DNA of 64,000 nucleotides, taken from Annulohypoxylon bovei var. microspora (taxonomy: Eukaryota > Ascomycota > Sordariomycetes > Xylariales > Hypoxylaceae). This document shows, in pieces, positions 24,801 to 35,834 of this stretch. The stretch lies in the NCBI GenBank assembly GCA_022836615.1, contig MU405269.1, forward strand, positions 124,001 to 188,000, written 5' to 3'. The notes under the pieces were generated by a model. That model saw only the letters and a list, made by a program, of their open reading frames with translations, made no database searches and was not told where the DNA came from. The position numbers and the translations under genes are program-made. The first letter of the stretch is position 1; every line of letters begins with the position of its first letter.

Positions 24801-27800
24801 ATAGCCTGTCGAGTCCGTAATCCGCTGTCACACGCACACACACGTTTGGTACGAGGTACATTCTTTGCGATCCTTACATGTATGCTGTGTAATACCTATA
24901 AGACGGAAAACGCCCTTCAATATGCAAATCTTTGGGTTACGGTATGTATGGTACAGTTCGAAACTAGACGGGACAGAACGCCCCCTACACAAGAGCCGAC
25001 GTCACAAGAACGGGAGGAACGCCTAGCAGGGGTTTTTTGGCCTCGTTAGGTCCCGGGTCCCCAGAATCTCAAATGCCCAGCCTGCAAGACGGCCACTTAT
25101 GAGATGCCGCGCACCTTGGCATCTCATTGCCAAGAGAGCCGCATCTCGAAGCAAAGTACATATTTAGAACTACATGGTATGCAGTACATATCATGAATAC
25201 AAGGCCAGCCCTGAGCAGAACTAGCCATGAGATGTGAGGCTCTACGATGAAGGATCTCCAATAACCCATTACGGTTCTACGACCTGTAGGCCTTCCACAA
25301 CCCTCGCACCGCTTCGCTGCGGGATTTCATCTTCGATGAGCTATATGTGCGTGAGATCTTCGGCCCTGCAATAAGCGTGGCGAAAGGTCCAGCCAGGCGT
25401 GAGCGAGAGTGGGCGACTCAGTAAGTAATCGCGAGTGTGACACATTTCTTAGGCGGTATATTGAATCTCGACCCAGGTCGATGGGATGTGTCGCCAAAGT
25501 CTTCTATACTTCCTCGAAACTTCGTCGTTGGGATCACCTACTACAACATGCCGTTACCCGGTATCTACCATGATACACCTTTGCCTTACCCGAGCCTGCG
25601 CCTAACCCTCCCTTACCGACTGAGTTATAATATTTTGTGATTGGGCTGAGCTATAATAATAAAATATCCTTCGAAAATTGTTCTTCTGCTCCGGGAGGTG
25701 TGGGTGTCATGCGGCATAAGATGTATGCTGTGTATGTGCGTGTGTTTGTGTCGGTGTGTGACATGATATGTCGTCTTTGCTGCTTCGAGCTGGACGCATC
25801 GGGGCTTTATTAGTTTATGGGGGACCTCCTCTTACCACATGCCTGGCCCCCTTCTCCGATGGCTTCTGCCATGTCACCTCATGCAGAGCTACCATACCAC
25901 CAGCTCCCACCATTTTCGTCGGTACTTATATACCTACCTCGAATATATATAATACGGGCGTATATTGCATCACATAGAGTACGTACATGCGGCCTCGAGG
26001 GACGGGGCCAGCAGATCATATACCGGTGAATGCGTATCTCAGCTATGGCAATCTACGTATGTAGGTGGTATTGCGGTATATGCGTATGTACGTCCGTCCC
26101 ATATGCCGCGTAACCCCTCGACGGTTGCACGCGAAAAGCTTGTCAAAGCTTGTTCGGTCTTGGCTTCTCTCCCGCGACGCTGGGACGGCTTGGTGGCTAT
26201 GCGCCTTCGCTACCTGCTGCTGGGGACGGCACGGGAATTGTTTGCTCAGGAGTCGCGGGCTCTGGGCTCCTGCTGCGGCAGTGCGGCGGTGCGGTGATGC
26301 GACGATGCTGGTTCTACGATGCCTAGATGTGCGAGCTGTTTGCCAGATGGAGGTGGCTTTACTACATGGTTCTCCTTTAGATGACGACGATGACTTCGAT
26401 GTCCCAGGGCCTGGTGCTTAGGTCGCGATGAATGGGTAGGCGCTGGGCGGGAGAGCAAGAGGAAGGGCTCCAGCACAGGATTCGAATGCGGATGTGGGGA
26501 CGGATATGACGCAGAGGATCAGTTGACAGGACGGTTTTTGCCGTCGGGATTAATCGTGTTGTTTGCGAGAATGAGTGAGAAGATGACACGACGAGAGACC
26601 GGAAGAGGCGTGCCGAGATTTTCCAGCTCATCTGAGATCTACCGGCCCTTACACGGGTTGAGGTCCTTCAGGGGAAGTTTCGGGATGGGATCGTAGCGCA
26701 TCATAGATCACGCTACGTGTTTATGAAAGGCCCCTTACTTCATGTCTACAGCTTGTGATGCTCGTAGGAAGGAAGCGGTGAAGATAGCACCACCGTGACG
26801 AGCCCTTCTCACCACCACGATGCCGAAATGATCCGGCGGCGCTCGGGTGATGTCGGACATGGAAGCACCGCCCGGTTCGTCCCGGCTCGGGGGCTCCTTC
26901 CGTGTCATTCCGGGGTTCCTTCCCTGGATGGTATGAGGAGGCCGATCAAGCGCAACTGCGACCGCGCGGTAGATACGGGGTAGGTACGGAGTAGAGTAAC
27001 GTCAAGCGGTGGTCATGCTCGCCGAGTCCGGACCTTATGTATGTAGGTGCGCTTGATGTAGTTAGCCAGTCATGAGTGAACATGATGATCACGCCATATC
27101 TTCCGTCGTCGGATAATGGTCTATTCTTCTACATACTCCCTGCCCATCAATTTCATAGGGAATGATCTCATTATAGCTTCTTTACACTAACACTAATCAA
27201 GGACTTAATGATGTTAGATAGTCTAATCAACTATTTAACATTAAGAAATTACTTTAATAATTGTATTGTATCACGTTGTTGCGATACCCCTAAAGCGTCA
27301 GCTCATGAAAGAAGCGTACAGAACTACCATTGTCACCATCTCAGTAGACCCATCGCTACTATACTTAGAGACCTAGGTAGCGCTACGAAAGAGAGGGGAA
27401 TAATTTACATATTGCCTCCAAGTGAGGAAGCCTGAGGTTCTGAATCCTTGGTGTTTTGCCTGAAAAGGGGGTTGGGGTTACATTGATTAATAAGGATGAG
27501 TTCAAAAAGGGGTAAGGGAGAGAAACATGAAGGTCAACCCTAACTTAATATACATACTTAAGGCCATGTTTTCTCATAAATTCCCATAAAACGGCTTATA
27601 GCTCTATGGATTACAGCGACAGCTCTTTCAAATTAATAGTTCTCAAGTATAATTTAGCTCTATTACAACATTAGATAACGCAGGAAACCGTCATTCAAAC
27701 AAATGAGGACCCTCCATACCATGATTGTTGTAGAGGCCAACGTGAATCGATCTAAACTCTCAATACTATGTGGATGTTAGGAAGACTTGGAACTCCTTCC

Positions 27801-28034
27801 TAGCTTATCTAAAACTCATCTTTACTATGAGGAACGTTTGAGGATCTTATTCCGTACCATCTTAAGAGCCGTGATGTATACCCACTTTTCGACTGCTCCA
27901 TCCGGATTCGGCCCCCAAATGGAGGCCGAAATTTTCCCATCTAAACTTTACAGTCCGTCTACATACTTTAGTTTTAATAATACCACCGAAATTCACCAAT
28001 CAGACTTTGGAACGCTCTTTCAAACAAGATCTAG
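21845..28034. other. Gene-poor intergenic stretch
   Basis: About 6.2 kb between the kinase and the tRNA genes. It holds small tandem repeats only: CAGACTAA-type units at about 23135-23190, and doubled CAGAACCTG and TACGGTTG units at about 23380-23440. A more G+C-rich part (about 26000-27000) gives several overlapping ORFs on both strands, none with a recognisable domain. The last kilobase is A+T-rich. No gene can be supported. Confidence 0.45.
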
Positions 28035-28141
28035 GATCCCATAGCTCAGTTGGTCAGAGCGTCGTACTAATATGTTTCTGTCTCCTGGATAGGAAATACT
28101 AAGTAATGCGAAGGCCGAGAGTTCAAGCCTCTCTGGGATCA
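28035..28141 (+). tRNA. tRNA-Ile (AAU anticodon), intron-containing
   Basis: A full cloverleaf can be drawn. The 7-bp acceptor GATCCCA pairs with TGGGATC, followed by discriminator A. The D arm is GCTC/GAGC, the anticodon stem TCGTA/TGCGA, and the T arm GAGAG/CTCTC with loop TTCAAGC. The anticodon loop CTAATA-A contains AAU at 28069-28071. A 33-nt intron occupies 28073-28105, directly after position 37, the canonical site for nuclear tRNA introns. CCA is not encoded, as in eukaryotes. A T6 run at 28146-28151 is a good RNA polymerase III terminator. A34 would be deaminated to inosine in the mature tRNA. Confidence 0.93.
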
Positions 28142-29021
28142 TTGATTTTTTCTTTTGCTTTTTATCGCCAATAACTATCTATCCAACTTCGATCTTTCTA
28201 TTCTTTTTTCGGTCGCATATTTTCTTGAATATGAAAGAAACCCTTCCCTCAGTATTAATTTCTGTTTTGTTAATAGTTGTCGCTTCCCAAATTTTAAGGC
28301 ATCGCATTTACCCCCATCGCTTTTGAATAAGATATGTTAACACGAAGGTTGAAAATTTACGACCCTAAAAGGTCATCGCTATCACTTTTTAAGCAGTTCT
28401 GAATTATAGAGTCAACTTGCGATATTTCTACCCACTTCCCCAGCGTTAAAGCTCTCTCAGCATCTAGAAGGTCGTCGCGAGGAAAAGAGGAAGCATAGAG
28501 ATAATCATCTATCTTAATGCTTTACATACCTAGGTGATGGAGACTTAATGAGTGATGTGCGGTTCAGCACATTAAAAGAGCTGCGCATAGCTCGACTCGT
28601 TAGCTAAGTAATGTTATGTCTTGCGACATTGTTTCTATGCCTATCACGAAGAGAATAGATCACTTGATGCTATACTACGCGGAGCATAGCAGATAGGATT
28701 TCCTGCAAGAAAACAATATCCCACATGCAAGGCAGACTAACTGAGATCTAAACCAGATTTTTCTCTGATTATACCAATAGGGGGATTGAAATAATAGCTG
28801 CCGACTTCTCACCTCTATTCTCTGTGCTTTATTTCATGGTGAGATATTCTTTTGTAGCATTTTCGGACTGCACTTATGTATCTTGCTCGCTGACTTAAGC
28901 TATCCAGTTTTTTTTCCGGCGAAGGAAGAACATAAAAGCCGTTGAAATGTTTGCTCACATTCTTCGACAATCCTAAGAGCTTAGGTGATCCAATGATTCA
29001 TCCAAATCCAAGAAGACAGCA
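28142..29021. other. Spacer between the two tRNA genes
   Basis: About 0.9 kb, A+T-rich. I see no gene apart from the tRNA-Ile terminator at its start. The part before 29022 should hold any upstream element of tRNA-Pro. Confidence 0.5.
28146..28151 (+). terminator. Pol III T-run terminator of tRNA-Ile
   Basis: Six consecutive T five bases after the discriminator base, matching the usual RNA polymerase III stop signal. Confidence 0.75.
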
Positions 29022-29139
29022 GGCTCAATGGTCTAGTGGTAGGATACTCGCTTCGGGTCTAGTCGTAAAAGACGGGAAATCCCAATCTCAGAGAACGAGA
29101 AGCTGTGAGTGGTCCCGGGTTCAAATCCCGGTTGAGCCC
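29022..29139 (+). tRNA. tRNA-Pro (CGG anticodon), intron-containing
   Basis: The acceptor GGCTCAA pairs with TTGAGCC, discriminator C. The D arm GTCT/GGAT has loop AGTGGTA, the anticodon stem is CTCGC/GTGAG, and the T arm is CCGGG/CCCGG with loop TTCAAAT. The anticodon loop TTCGGG-T carries CGG at 29054-29056. A 46-nt intron at 29058-29103 lies one base 3' of the anticodon, the canonical position. A T5 run at 29147-29151 ends transcription. Box A (TGGTCTAGTGG) and box B (GGTTCAAATCC) are intact. Confidence 0.94.
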
Positions 29140-29146
29140 GCCTTCC

Positions 29147-29151
29147 TTTTT
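29147..29151 (+). terminator. Pol III T-run terminator of tRNA-Pro
   Basis: Five T eight bases downstream of the mature 3' end. Confidence 0.65.
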
Positions 29152-29724
29152 GTTGACGCTCTTGCCTACTCGGTGGAGCTCGGGAGGTTGTTCGGACACC
29201 GGATGATCACTCGGAGGACAGCTACGGCTAGTGCGGATCTAGCGGTGACAAATCCTTTTTGTGTGGACCAGTTATCGACGAACAAGCATATATATGGGCC
29301 ATTCGAATGGTCAATGCCGAGAGTATGCTCGCCGGTATCGGCAAATATGGAATTTGGGTTGATACGGAGGATGTGGGTATAGAATACCGAAGATATAACG
29401 GGATGAGGATCATGGTAGAAAGGTTGCTATTGAGTAGGCGATGTTGTTAAGAGTAGGAAGAACTGAGAATTCATTGGCGTTAAGAAGACATCTGTTGAGT
29501 TTAGGCCTAGGCTTTCTTATGATATGACTAAAATATAGCAACGAGTGTCTTCAATATCAAGCATATCGACCTAATAGGGATAGTAACAGGGTGGACTGTA
29601 TTCATATTGAAAGCAGCGATGGGACAACCTGGCTGCTTCACATAGAATCAACTATCTAGCAAATCTGTTCGTTCCTCAACAGATCCAGCTAAACTAAACA
29701 CGTCCCGTCAAAAACAGCCCCTTT
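29152..29724. other. Intergenic, 3' flank of GFA gene
   Basis: No supportable gene. It should contain the 3' untranslated region and polyadenylation site of the minus-strand GFA-domain gene that ends at 29725. Confidence 0.5.
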
Positions 29725-30996
29725 TCACTTTCCAGGAAGCCTCCCTCCTTCTCCCGCCTCCCACCGTCTCAACCCTCTGGCTAAGCTACCCACCGTGCTC
29801 TTCGCCCAATCTGCCACCTCTCCAACCCGCCCATTCACAGCATCCTCCTCGAAACTGACTCTGCCATACCACCAATCCAACCACGTCTCCGCCCGGGCAC
29901 CCTCGGGAGCATCTAGGAGCCCAACGCTGACGTCGACGATCCCCGGACGCCAGCGGTCGTGCCAGAAGACAGTAGCGCCGCAGCGCGGGCAAGACTCACG
30001 CAGCACGCCAGGCGAGCTCTCGTAGCTCCGCAGGATGCCTTTCGGGAGAGTAGGGAAGTCGAGCGGGATAAGCGTATCCCCGGACACGGCACTAGGAGAA
30101 GGGGGGAGGAAGAAGATATTACTCCTCGGCACGAACGCCCACGTCTGGACCTCGAAGCCGGACGTCAGACGGCACGAGCGGCAGGCGCAGGTACCCGCCA
30201 GATACTTGGTCGGGATCGGGGAACCCGGCGGACGGAGCCACCATTTCTCGTTCCGGGGATTGCTGATGACTTCGCGTGGAGAGGTGGCGAATGGGATCAT
30301 CAGGTCCGGGAAGCCGGAGTGCGGGATTCGGCTCGAAGCGTCGGGGCGTGTGATGCGGAACCGAACGGTTTTGCAATAGCAGTGTGCTTCGAGCACATCT
30401 TTATCGGAGGTTTCCACGTCCTTTCTCTCCTCTGTTGGGTCTATCGTAGACGGTAGTGGCACTTCGTCGCCATGTCCATAAACCCCTGACCCACGCGGCT
30501 CTTCGACGTCCTCTATAAATGGCGACAGCCCGCCGTCCCTGGTTCCGGCGACATTCACATGCCCGGCAAACCTTAGGAACGGATGCTCGCTCCTATCGTC
30601 CGCCTCTACCGGCTCCCCATCAGCACCCTCTCCAGATCCAGCTCGTCCACTGATGATGCCCGTAGCTACGGCCCACAGCCCATCAGCTCCTCCAGCATCG
30701 CCGGCAGAGCCTTGTTCTCGTTGGAAGACACGACACCCGCAGGTGCCACAGAAATAGCGCCGGAGTCGTGCGGCCTCGTCGTCATAAGCTACGAGGCCGT
30801 TAACAGACTGTGGCGGCTGGATAGGGGCGTACGAGACGTATAGGAGACCGCTTGAATGACGGCACGTGTCGCAATGGCACAATTTAATATCCAGCTGTCC
30901 GGGCGCCGCTTGTTCTCCTGGAAAACGGAGGACCACTACCTGCTTTGCGGCGCCGCAGAGGCAAGAGATCGAAACCTCGGAGACTTTTAAAGACAT
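29725..30996 (-). CDS. Tandem GFA (CENP-V/GFA) domain protein
   Basis: Single-exon, 423 aa, ATG at 30996. It holds two glutathione-dependent formaldehyde-activating (GFA)-type zinc-binding domains. Domain 1 (about residues 8-125) shows SCLCG, CHCDTCRHSSG and FCGTCGC. Domain 2 (about 203-365) shows AHCYCKTVRF, CACRSCRLTSG and SCPRCGATVFW. These are the Cys ligands of the structural and catalytic zinc sites of the family. Family members such as bacterial Gfa bind the glutathione-formaldehyde adduct; most fungal members have no proven substrate, so I call the fold and not the reaction. No signal peptide or membrane segment is seen. The linker (about 130-200) is Gly/Asp-rich. PMT1 lies upstream on the same strand, 674 bp away, with no functional link implied. 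Confidence 0.85.
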   Translation of the reverse strand: MSLKVSEVSISCLCGAAKQVVVLRFPGEQAAPGQLDIKLCHCDTCRHSSGLLYVSYAPIQPPQSVNGLVAYDDEAARLRRYFCGTCGCRVFQREQGSAGDAGGADGLWAVATGIISGRAGSGEGADGEPVEADDRSEHPFLRFAGHVNVAGTRDGGLSPFIEDVEEPRGSGVYGHGDEVPLPSTIDPTEERKDVETSDKDVLEAHCYCKTVRFRITRPDASSRIPHSGFPDLMIPFATSPREVISNPRNEKWWLRPPGSPIPTKYLAGTCACRSCRLTSGFEVQTWAFVPRSNIFFLPPSPSAVSGDTLIPLDFPTLPKGILRSYESSPGVLRESCPRCGATVFWHDRWRPGIVDVSVGLLDAPEGARAETWLDWWYGRVSFEEDAVNGRVGEVADWAKSTVGSLARGLRRWEAGEGGRLPGK

Positions 30997-31670
30997 CAGG
31001 GGCTATCTAAGGTAGGTCGCTTATTAGATAGATCACGTTGCCTTGTGAATTGTTTCTTAATACTTATCAAGTAACCCCCTTCTGGTATCACAATAAGCTG
31101 CACACGTCTATGAACTTATTGGAAGGTAATCGGAGAATACGTACTACATATAACTGGATGCTTAGACTCAGGTGCCGCGATTAGGAGCCTGGGTGGTAAC
31201 CTACGCCCTTAGTATGGCGGAACTTCGGCCCGTTGAATGCAAGCTATTGCAGTTGGAGACGCACGACAACCCTTTTACTCTGGGGATCGTGACGAACAAG
31301 TTTCACACCACCTTGGCGTTGAGACATTTCAATTCATCGAAGGCACACATGAATAGTGGAAATTTTCAGATTAAAGGAAATGGGCTGTGCTCAGCAGGTG
31401 TATCTGACATAGTTTTCTCTTCACGGGGCTATCACGCCAATCCCCTCTCTTACTTTTTTTCCTTTGCATTCCACATTTCCCAAGATTTTTTTCCCCTCCG
31501 TGATCTTCATTAGTAATGGTGGTATACATGAGCCTAGACACGCCGTCCGACCCGCCAAATGCTTTGCATTCAGAAAGAACAAACACCAGTGGAGATTTTC
31601 TTCGTCAGGATTTGGTGACGCGATGAGAAAATGATGCCAAATTAAGAGCTTGAACGATGGACTGGGGCGT
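30997..31670. promoter_or_regulatory. GFA gene promoter and PMT1 3' flank
   Basis: Spacer of 674 bp between two tandem minus-strand genes. It must serve both as PMT1 3' untranslated region and as upstream region of the GFA gene. No specific motif was identified. Confidence 0.4.
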
Positions 31671-34600
31671 TTAAACTGTCGCCTCATTGCCCTCGCTAGC
31701 TGGCTTAGGAACTGACCGTTCGGCTTCCTTCTCGCCGTCCTTGCTCGATGACGCTTCCTTGGGGATAGGGTCATCCTTGATTAACTTCTTAGTCTCCTGA
31801 TTGGCACCCTCGACATCAGGATGAGGTGGTGCTACGCCCGCAGCGGCTAACTCGTCTATCGGCACTTCTACTTCGTTGCCGTTGGCGTCGACTACGCGCG
31901 TTCTCGTTTCGTACTTGGTCTTGAATTCGACTTTGCCTTCGAGCGCCTTCACTTGTTCTTCGTTAAGAAGGTTGCCGTTCTGATCTCGGTATTCAACTCG
32001 TTCCTCTCGTCCGACCACTTTTTGGCTCTCGGGCTCGAATATGGGCGCCCCAGAGATGCCGGCGTTTGGAGAATCTTGAGCATTTACAACTGCAGGTTGC
32101 TGGACTGCTGGCTTCTTGTTCTCTACAGCAACGGCGGGAGTTTGAGAGATCTTGCTCGGGATGGCACCGATTCCAGAGTATGCGTCGTACTGTAAGAACC
32201 ACATTAGCCTACTATTTGACAAATTGCAAACCCTTTCCTATACGCTTTATATCCATATTTAATCGTCCAAATTGGGGACAGGAACATACGAGCGTCGTCG
32301 GGCTTTAACCCCGTCCTCTGGATGGCATGCCTTGGGGAGGGACACTCACATTCTCTAAGAAAGTATTGCAATCCCAATCCCAGGTGCCAAATAACTTTAC
32401 GCGGCTGCATTCGCTCTTGGTCCAGGCGTTTCCATACGCGAGAGGCGAATAGAGAGCAAAGACGACTGCAGAAATTCCCAAGAGCGCAACTACACCGACC
32501 TTGTTGACGATGGGGTTTTCTCTAACACCTGGGATCGCGATTCGAGCTGTGGCAAAGTCGTAAGTCTGGCAGAATGCCATGATGGCGAAGACCAATGCTG
32601 GGAAATAGTGGTGCAAGAAGAGTTGACGCTGCATCAGGAAGAATGGGAAGTAGTGGAAAGCCCATCCGAGAACCAAGGTTCCAATTTCATAATCGAATCG
32701 CTTGAAGGTAGCGTTCGAGTAGTCATTGCAGCTACGTTGCCATCGAAGAACCGCAATACCCTTGAAGAGCACATAAATGGCAACTGCAAGAGTCGAAGTG
32801 TACCAGATAATAGGGTTGCCCATCAAGTAGATTTGGCGGTGCTCTTTACCCCAGAAGTTGATACCACGACGAAGGATGGGCCAAGACTCGGGACGAGAGT
32901 CCCAGGCGTGAGACTCAACCAGACCTGCGTTTGTTCTCCACATGACCTTCTGCAGTTCCCAGAATTTGCCAAAGAACCCAGGGTTAACATAGTTGACCTT
33001 TTCGGCGTCACTGGCTAGCTGGGGATGCGTGTTGGATTCGATGTACCATAAACTGTTGGGAAGAGTACCACCCTTGGCACAAGTCACTTCTTGCTGTTCA
33101 GACGCCCACTCCGGCAATTTGACCTTGTGGGAGAAGAGCACACAACCGGTCATGATATGGACGAGTCTGAACTTGGTCTGAATGGTACGAAGTCGCTCTC
33201 TGGAAACTGACGTAAGAGACTGCTTCTTAGCAATTTCAACACGGAATAGATCATTGGCGTCACCACCAAATCCCTCATATCCATAGGCAGACACTTCATT
33301 TTGCCAATCGGCCTCAGAAACAGGTGGTCGGACATCGTGAGAGTGAAGGCGGCGGTGAGTAGCCAGATGGTATAATCGGATCACATCACCGTCCTTGATA
33401 TAGTGCTCAGTAATGTTCTTTACCTCATCCCAAGCGAATGTTCCGTTGATAGCTTCACCGCTCACATCCAATGGCTGCGTCTGGTTCTCGAGTAAGAATA
33501 AGTTGTTCTCATCCTTGTGAGGATAGAGAGTGATTTGCTGCTGCTGACTGCCCGTTGGGTACATTAGGGGATGAGAATGAAGGTAGCCGCCTTGGGTGTT
33601 GACATGTCGAATAGAGACACGGCTACCAAAAGCAACATCGACTGGCACATCTTGCATACCCTTGTTATTCAACGTAGCCTGGAACTCGGAGCTCATGAAT
33701 CCATCTCCGTCACCGGGGTTTGCCAAGCAGAGGAAGTGGACGGCAAACATGGCCATGTAGAAGGTAATGGGAATGATGATCAAGCAGAAAGCACGGGCCA
33801 TGAAATGCTTTGCGAAGATGCGCATAGTGACGGTCTTCGTGTCGCCAAGCAGTACCCATAGCTGTACAAGAGTCAAAGATCCAACCCAGGCGATTGTAAA
33901 AAGGCCAACCCATTTGATGCTGACAGTAATTCCCATTCCCAGACCGGTCATGACGAGCCAGAACCACCAGCTTGCGTCAAACGCCTTGGAGGGACCTTGT
34001 TCATGCTGGTTGGAAAAGGAGGTGAAGGCGAGGGCAGTAAATGCAGTCGCGGCAACGAGAGGGGAGTCGAGTAGGATCAGTCGTGCCTGAGTAAGGAGAC
34101 CATTCTCTGTATTGTGTATTAGTACATAGCCGACACCAAGCGCATATGAATTGGGAGAAATTACCAAAGATGATGAAGGAGGCACCAAGAGCAGCGGTGG
34201 CCGTACGACAGCCAGCAGCCTTCAGTGTCAAAAAGACAGTTGGAACCAAGAAAATACCACAGATAGCCGGGAACAATCGCATAGCTACGTAGGGAACACC
34301 GGGCTCGAGGTAGTCCTTGCCAATCTCCTTGAAGTCAAAGTCGCCATTGAAACCGGCGAGCCATCCGAACAGTGTGATTAGAAGTTTGGCCAACGGGGGG
34401 TGAACGTCCATGAAGAATTTGCCCTTGATGTACTTGGTCGCAAAACCGCCGAAGCTATCAGGAAGACGGTATTAGTATGGGGAATTTTGATAGCTGCGGC
34501 TGAACAATGAAACTTACTGGACTTCATCGAAGACGACGCTGGAGGGTTGGTAGATGCGGAATAGTCGCACAAGAGCTCCAATGATGGTCATGACTAGCAT

Positions 34601-34759
34601 AACCTGGTAGTCGGATATGGGTAGTAAGAAGATGTCGTTATCCTCGACACCGTCCGAGGTATAGTCATCGTGACGCTTCTTGACCTGGTTCTTAGATTTT
34701 AGAGGTGCATGGGATCCGCCTTTTGAGGGAGGCGGCTTTGCCGAACTAGACCTCGCCAT
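31671..34759 (-). CDS. pmt1: Protein O-mannosyltransferase PMT1 (GT39)
   Basis: CDS complement(join(31671..32189,32350..34106,34165..34454,34518..34759)), 935 aa. PMTs transfer mannose from dolichyl-phosphate mannose to Ser/Thr of secretory proteins in the ER membrane. The first exon ends at the conserved VFDEVHFGGF, with catalytic Asp78-Glu79. Exon 2 carries HPPLAKLL and the conserved Arg in PYVAMRLF, and exon 3 carries LLDSPL, many membrane segments and the lumenal MIR region (about 345-520: GGYLHSH, QQQITLYPHKD, LHSHDVRPP). The hydrophilic C-tail contains VEYRDQNGNLL and LEGKVEF, typical of the PMT1 subfamily, which pairs with PMT2. I chose the ATG at 34759 (MARSSSAKPP); the frame stays open upstream to 34909, but those residues are not family-like. 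Introns are 63, 58 and 160 nt with GTAAGT, GTAATT and GTGAGT donors. Lengths sum to 2808 nt. Confidence 0.93.
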
Positions 34760-35450
34760 ATTGGGTCGGTGTATGCAGAAGACAACTTCTGCACAAGTCG
34801 GCGATGTAAGAATTGATAATGTAGAAAAGGAAGAGAGAAAAAAAGATGTGTTCGTGGCCTCTTTGGGAGTTGCTCGCGCCGGGATTGAGCTCCGCGCTAT
34901 GCTGCACACGTATTACACCGGAGAAGGAAAACCAGGTGGATAGTTTGATTAATGAAAGTCAAGAAGTAGAAGGGGTCATTACAAGAAAACAATAGGACAA
35001 TGAAAATCCCATTCAAAGAGAATAGGATATTACAAAATTGAATCTTTCCCCCCTTTGGTCGCGAATGTTGCGGGATGGGTTAGGAAAAGAGCTGAAGGGG
35101 GTTAAAGGGTAAGGGGTGGTAGAATGGGAATGGTGAATGGTGAATACGGCGTCAGAAATTATTTTGAGCTTTTCTGCTCCAGGGCTGTTTCTAAGTCCTT
35201 CTGGTCCTTCCCAATGAATTGATTGAATTGCGTCGGCCAACCAGCTGTCAGCATCAAAATTCAGTTTGCATGGGTGAACCGCGTAATCGTTTAGATGCTA
35301 CAGTGGCCTTATCCAGTTTGGCGGATAAGCAGATTAGCGCAGGGGGGTTTACTATTATGGGGTCTCTCTTTCTGGGCCACTGGGCTGTCTGGGGTCCAAA
35401 AAAAGATTCAGCTGCAACTACCTTTGACAGATGGCCCCATTTGACGAATT
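34760..35450. promoter_or_regulatory. PMT1 upstream region
   Basis: About 0.7 kb between the PMT1 start and the A+T-rich block. No gene is seen. It should hold the PMT1 promoter and 5' leader. Confidence 0.45.
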
Positions 35451-35639
35451 AATTCGCTACATTAATACATACCTACATACCTACATACAAATTTTAGTGT
35501 AGTACACGCTTTTGATTCTTTTTTATTTTCTACTTATCTCAGCGAGCTTAAACCAATGGGTTTATTTTTTGTTTATATTTTTTTAGCCACGGCAATTTTA
35601 ATTAATTAAAGCGTAAAATTTAATAAAACATAAAAAATG

Positions 35640-35834
35640 TTAAAAGGTGTGAAAGGTACATAAATACAAGGAAGATTATATAATACATAAAATGAAATAA
35701 AAATACGCTTTTAACGTAATTAAAAAAATGTTTATAAATTTATTTCGTATAATATATAAATAAAATTATAATTATTTACGATTTATTAATTTATTATTAA
35801 TATAATTTTAAATATTAAATGATTATTTTAATAA
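35640..35834 (+). repeat. LTR-like direct repeat, left copy
   Basis: Aligns over about 195 bp to 38642-38836. Observed differences are nearly all C/T or G/A (for example TACGCT here versus CGCGTT there). Outside these limits the similarity fades, though it may extend some tens of bases leftward. Confidence 0.75.

Noticed and set aside
26065..26631. Several overlapping ORFs on both strands
   Set aside because: They arise from local G+C richness. None has a domain, and they compete with one another in opposite frames.
34760..34909. Upstream extension of PMT1 to an earlier Met at 34909
   Set aside because: The extra 50 residues are not family-like, while MARSSSAKPP at 34759 gives the usual PMT1 N-terminus.
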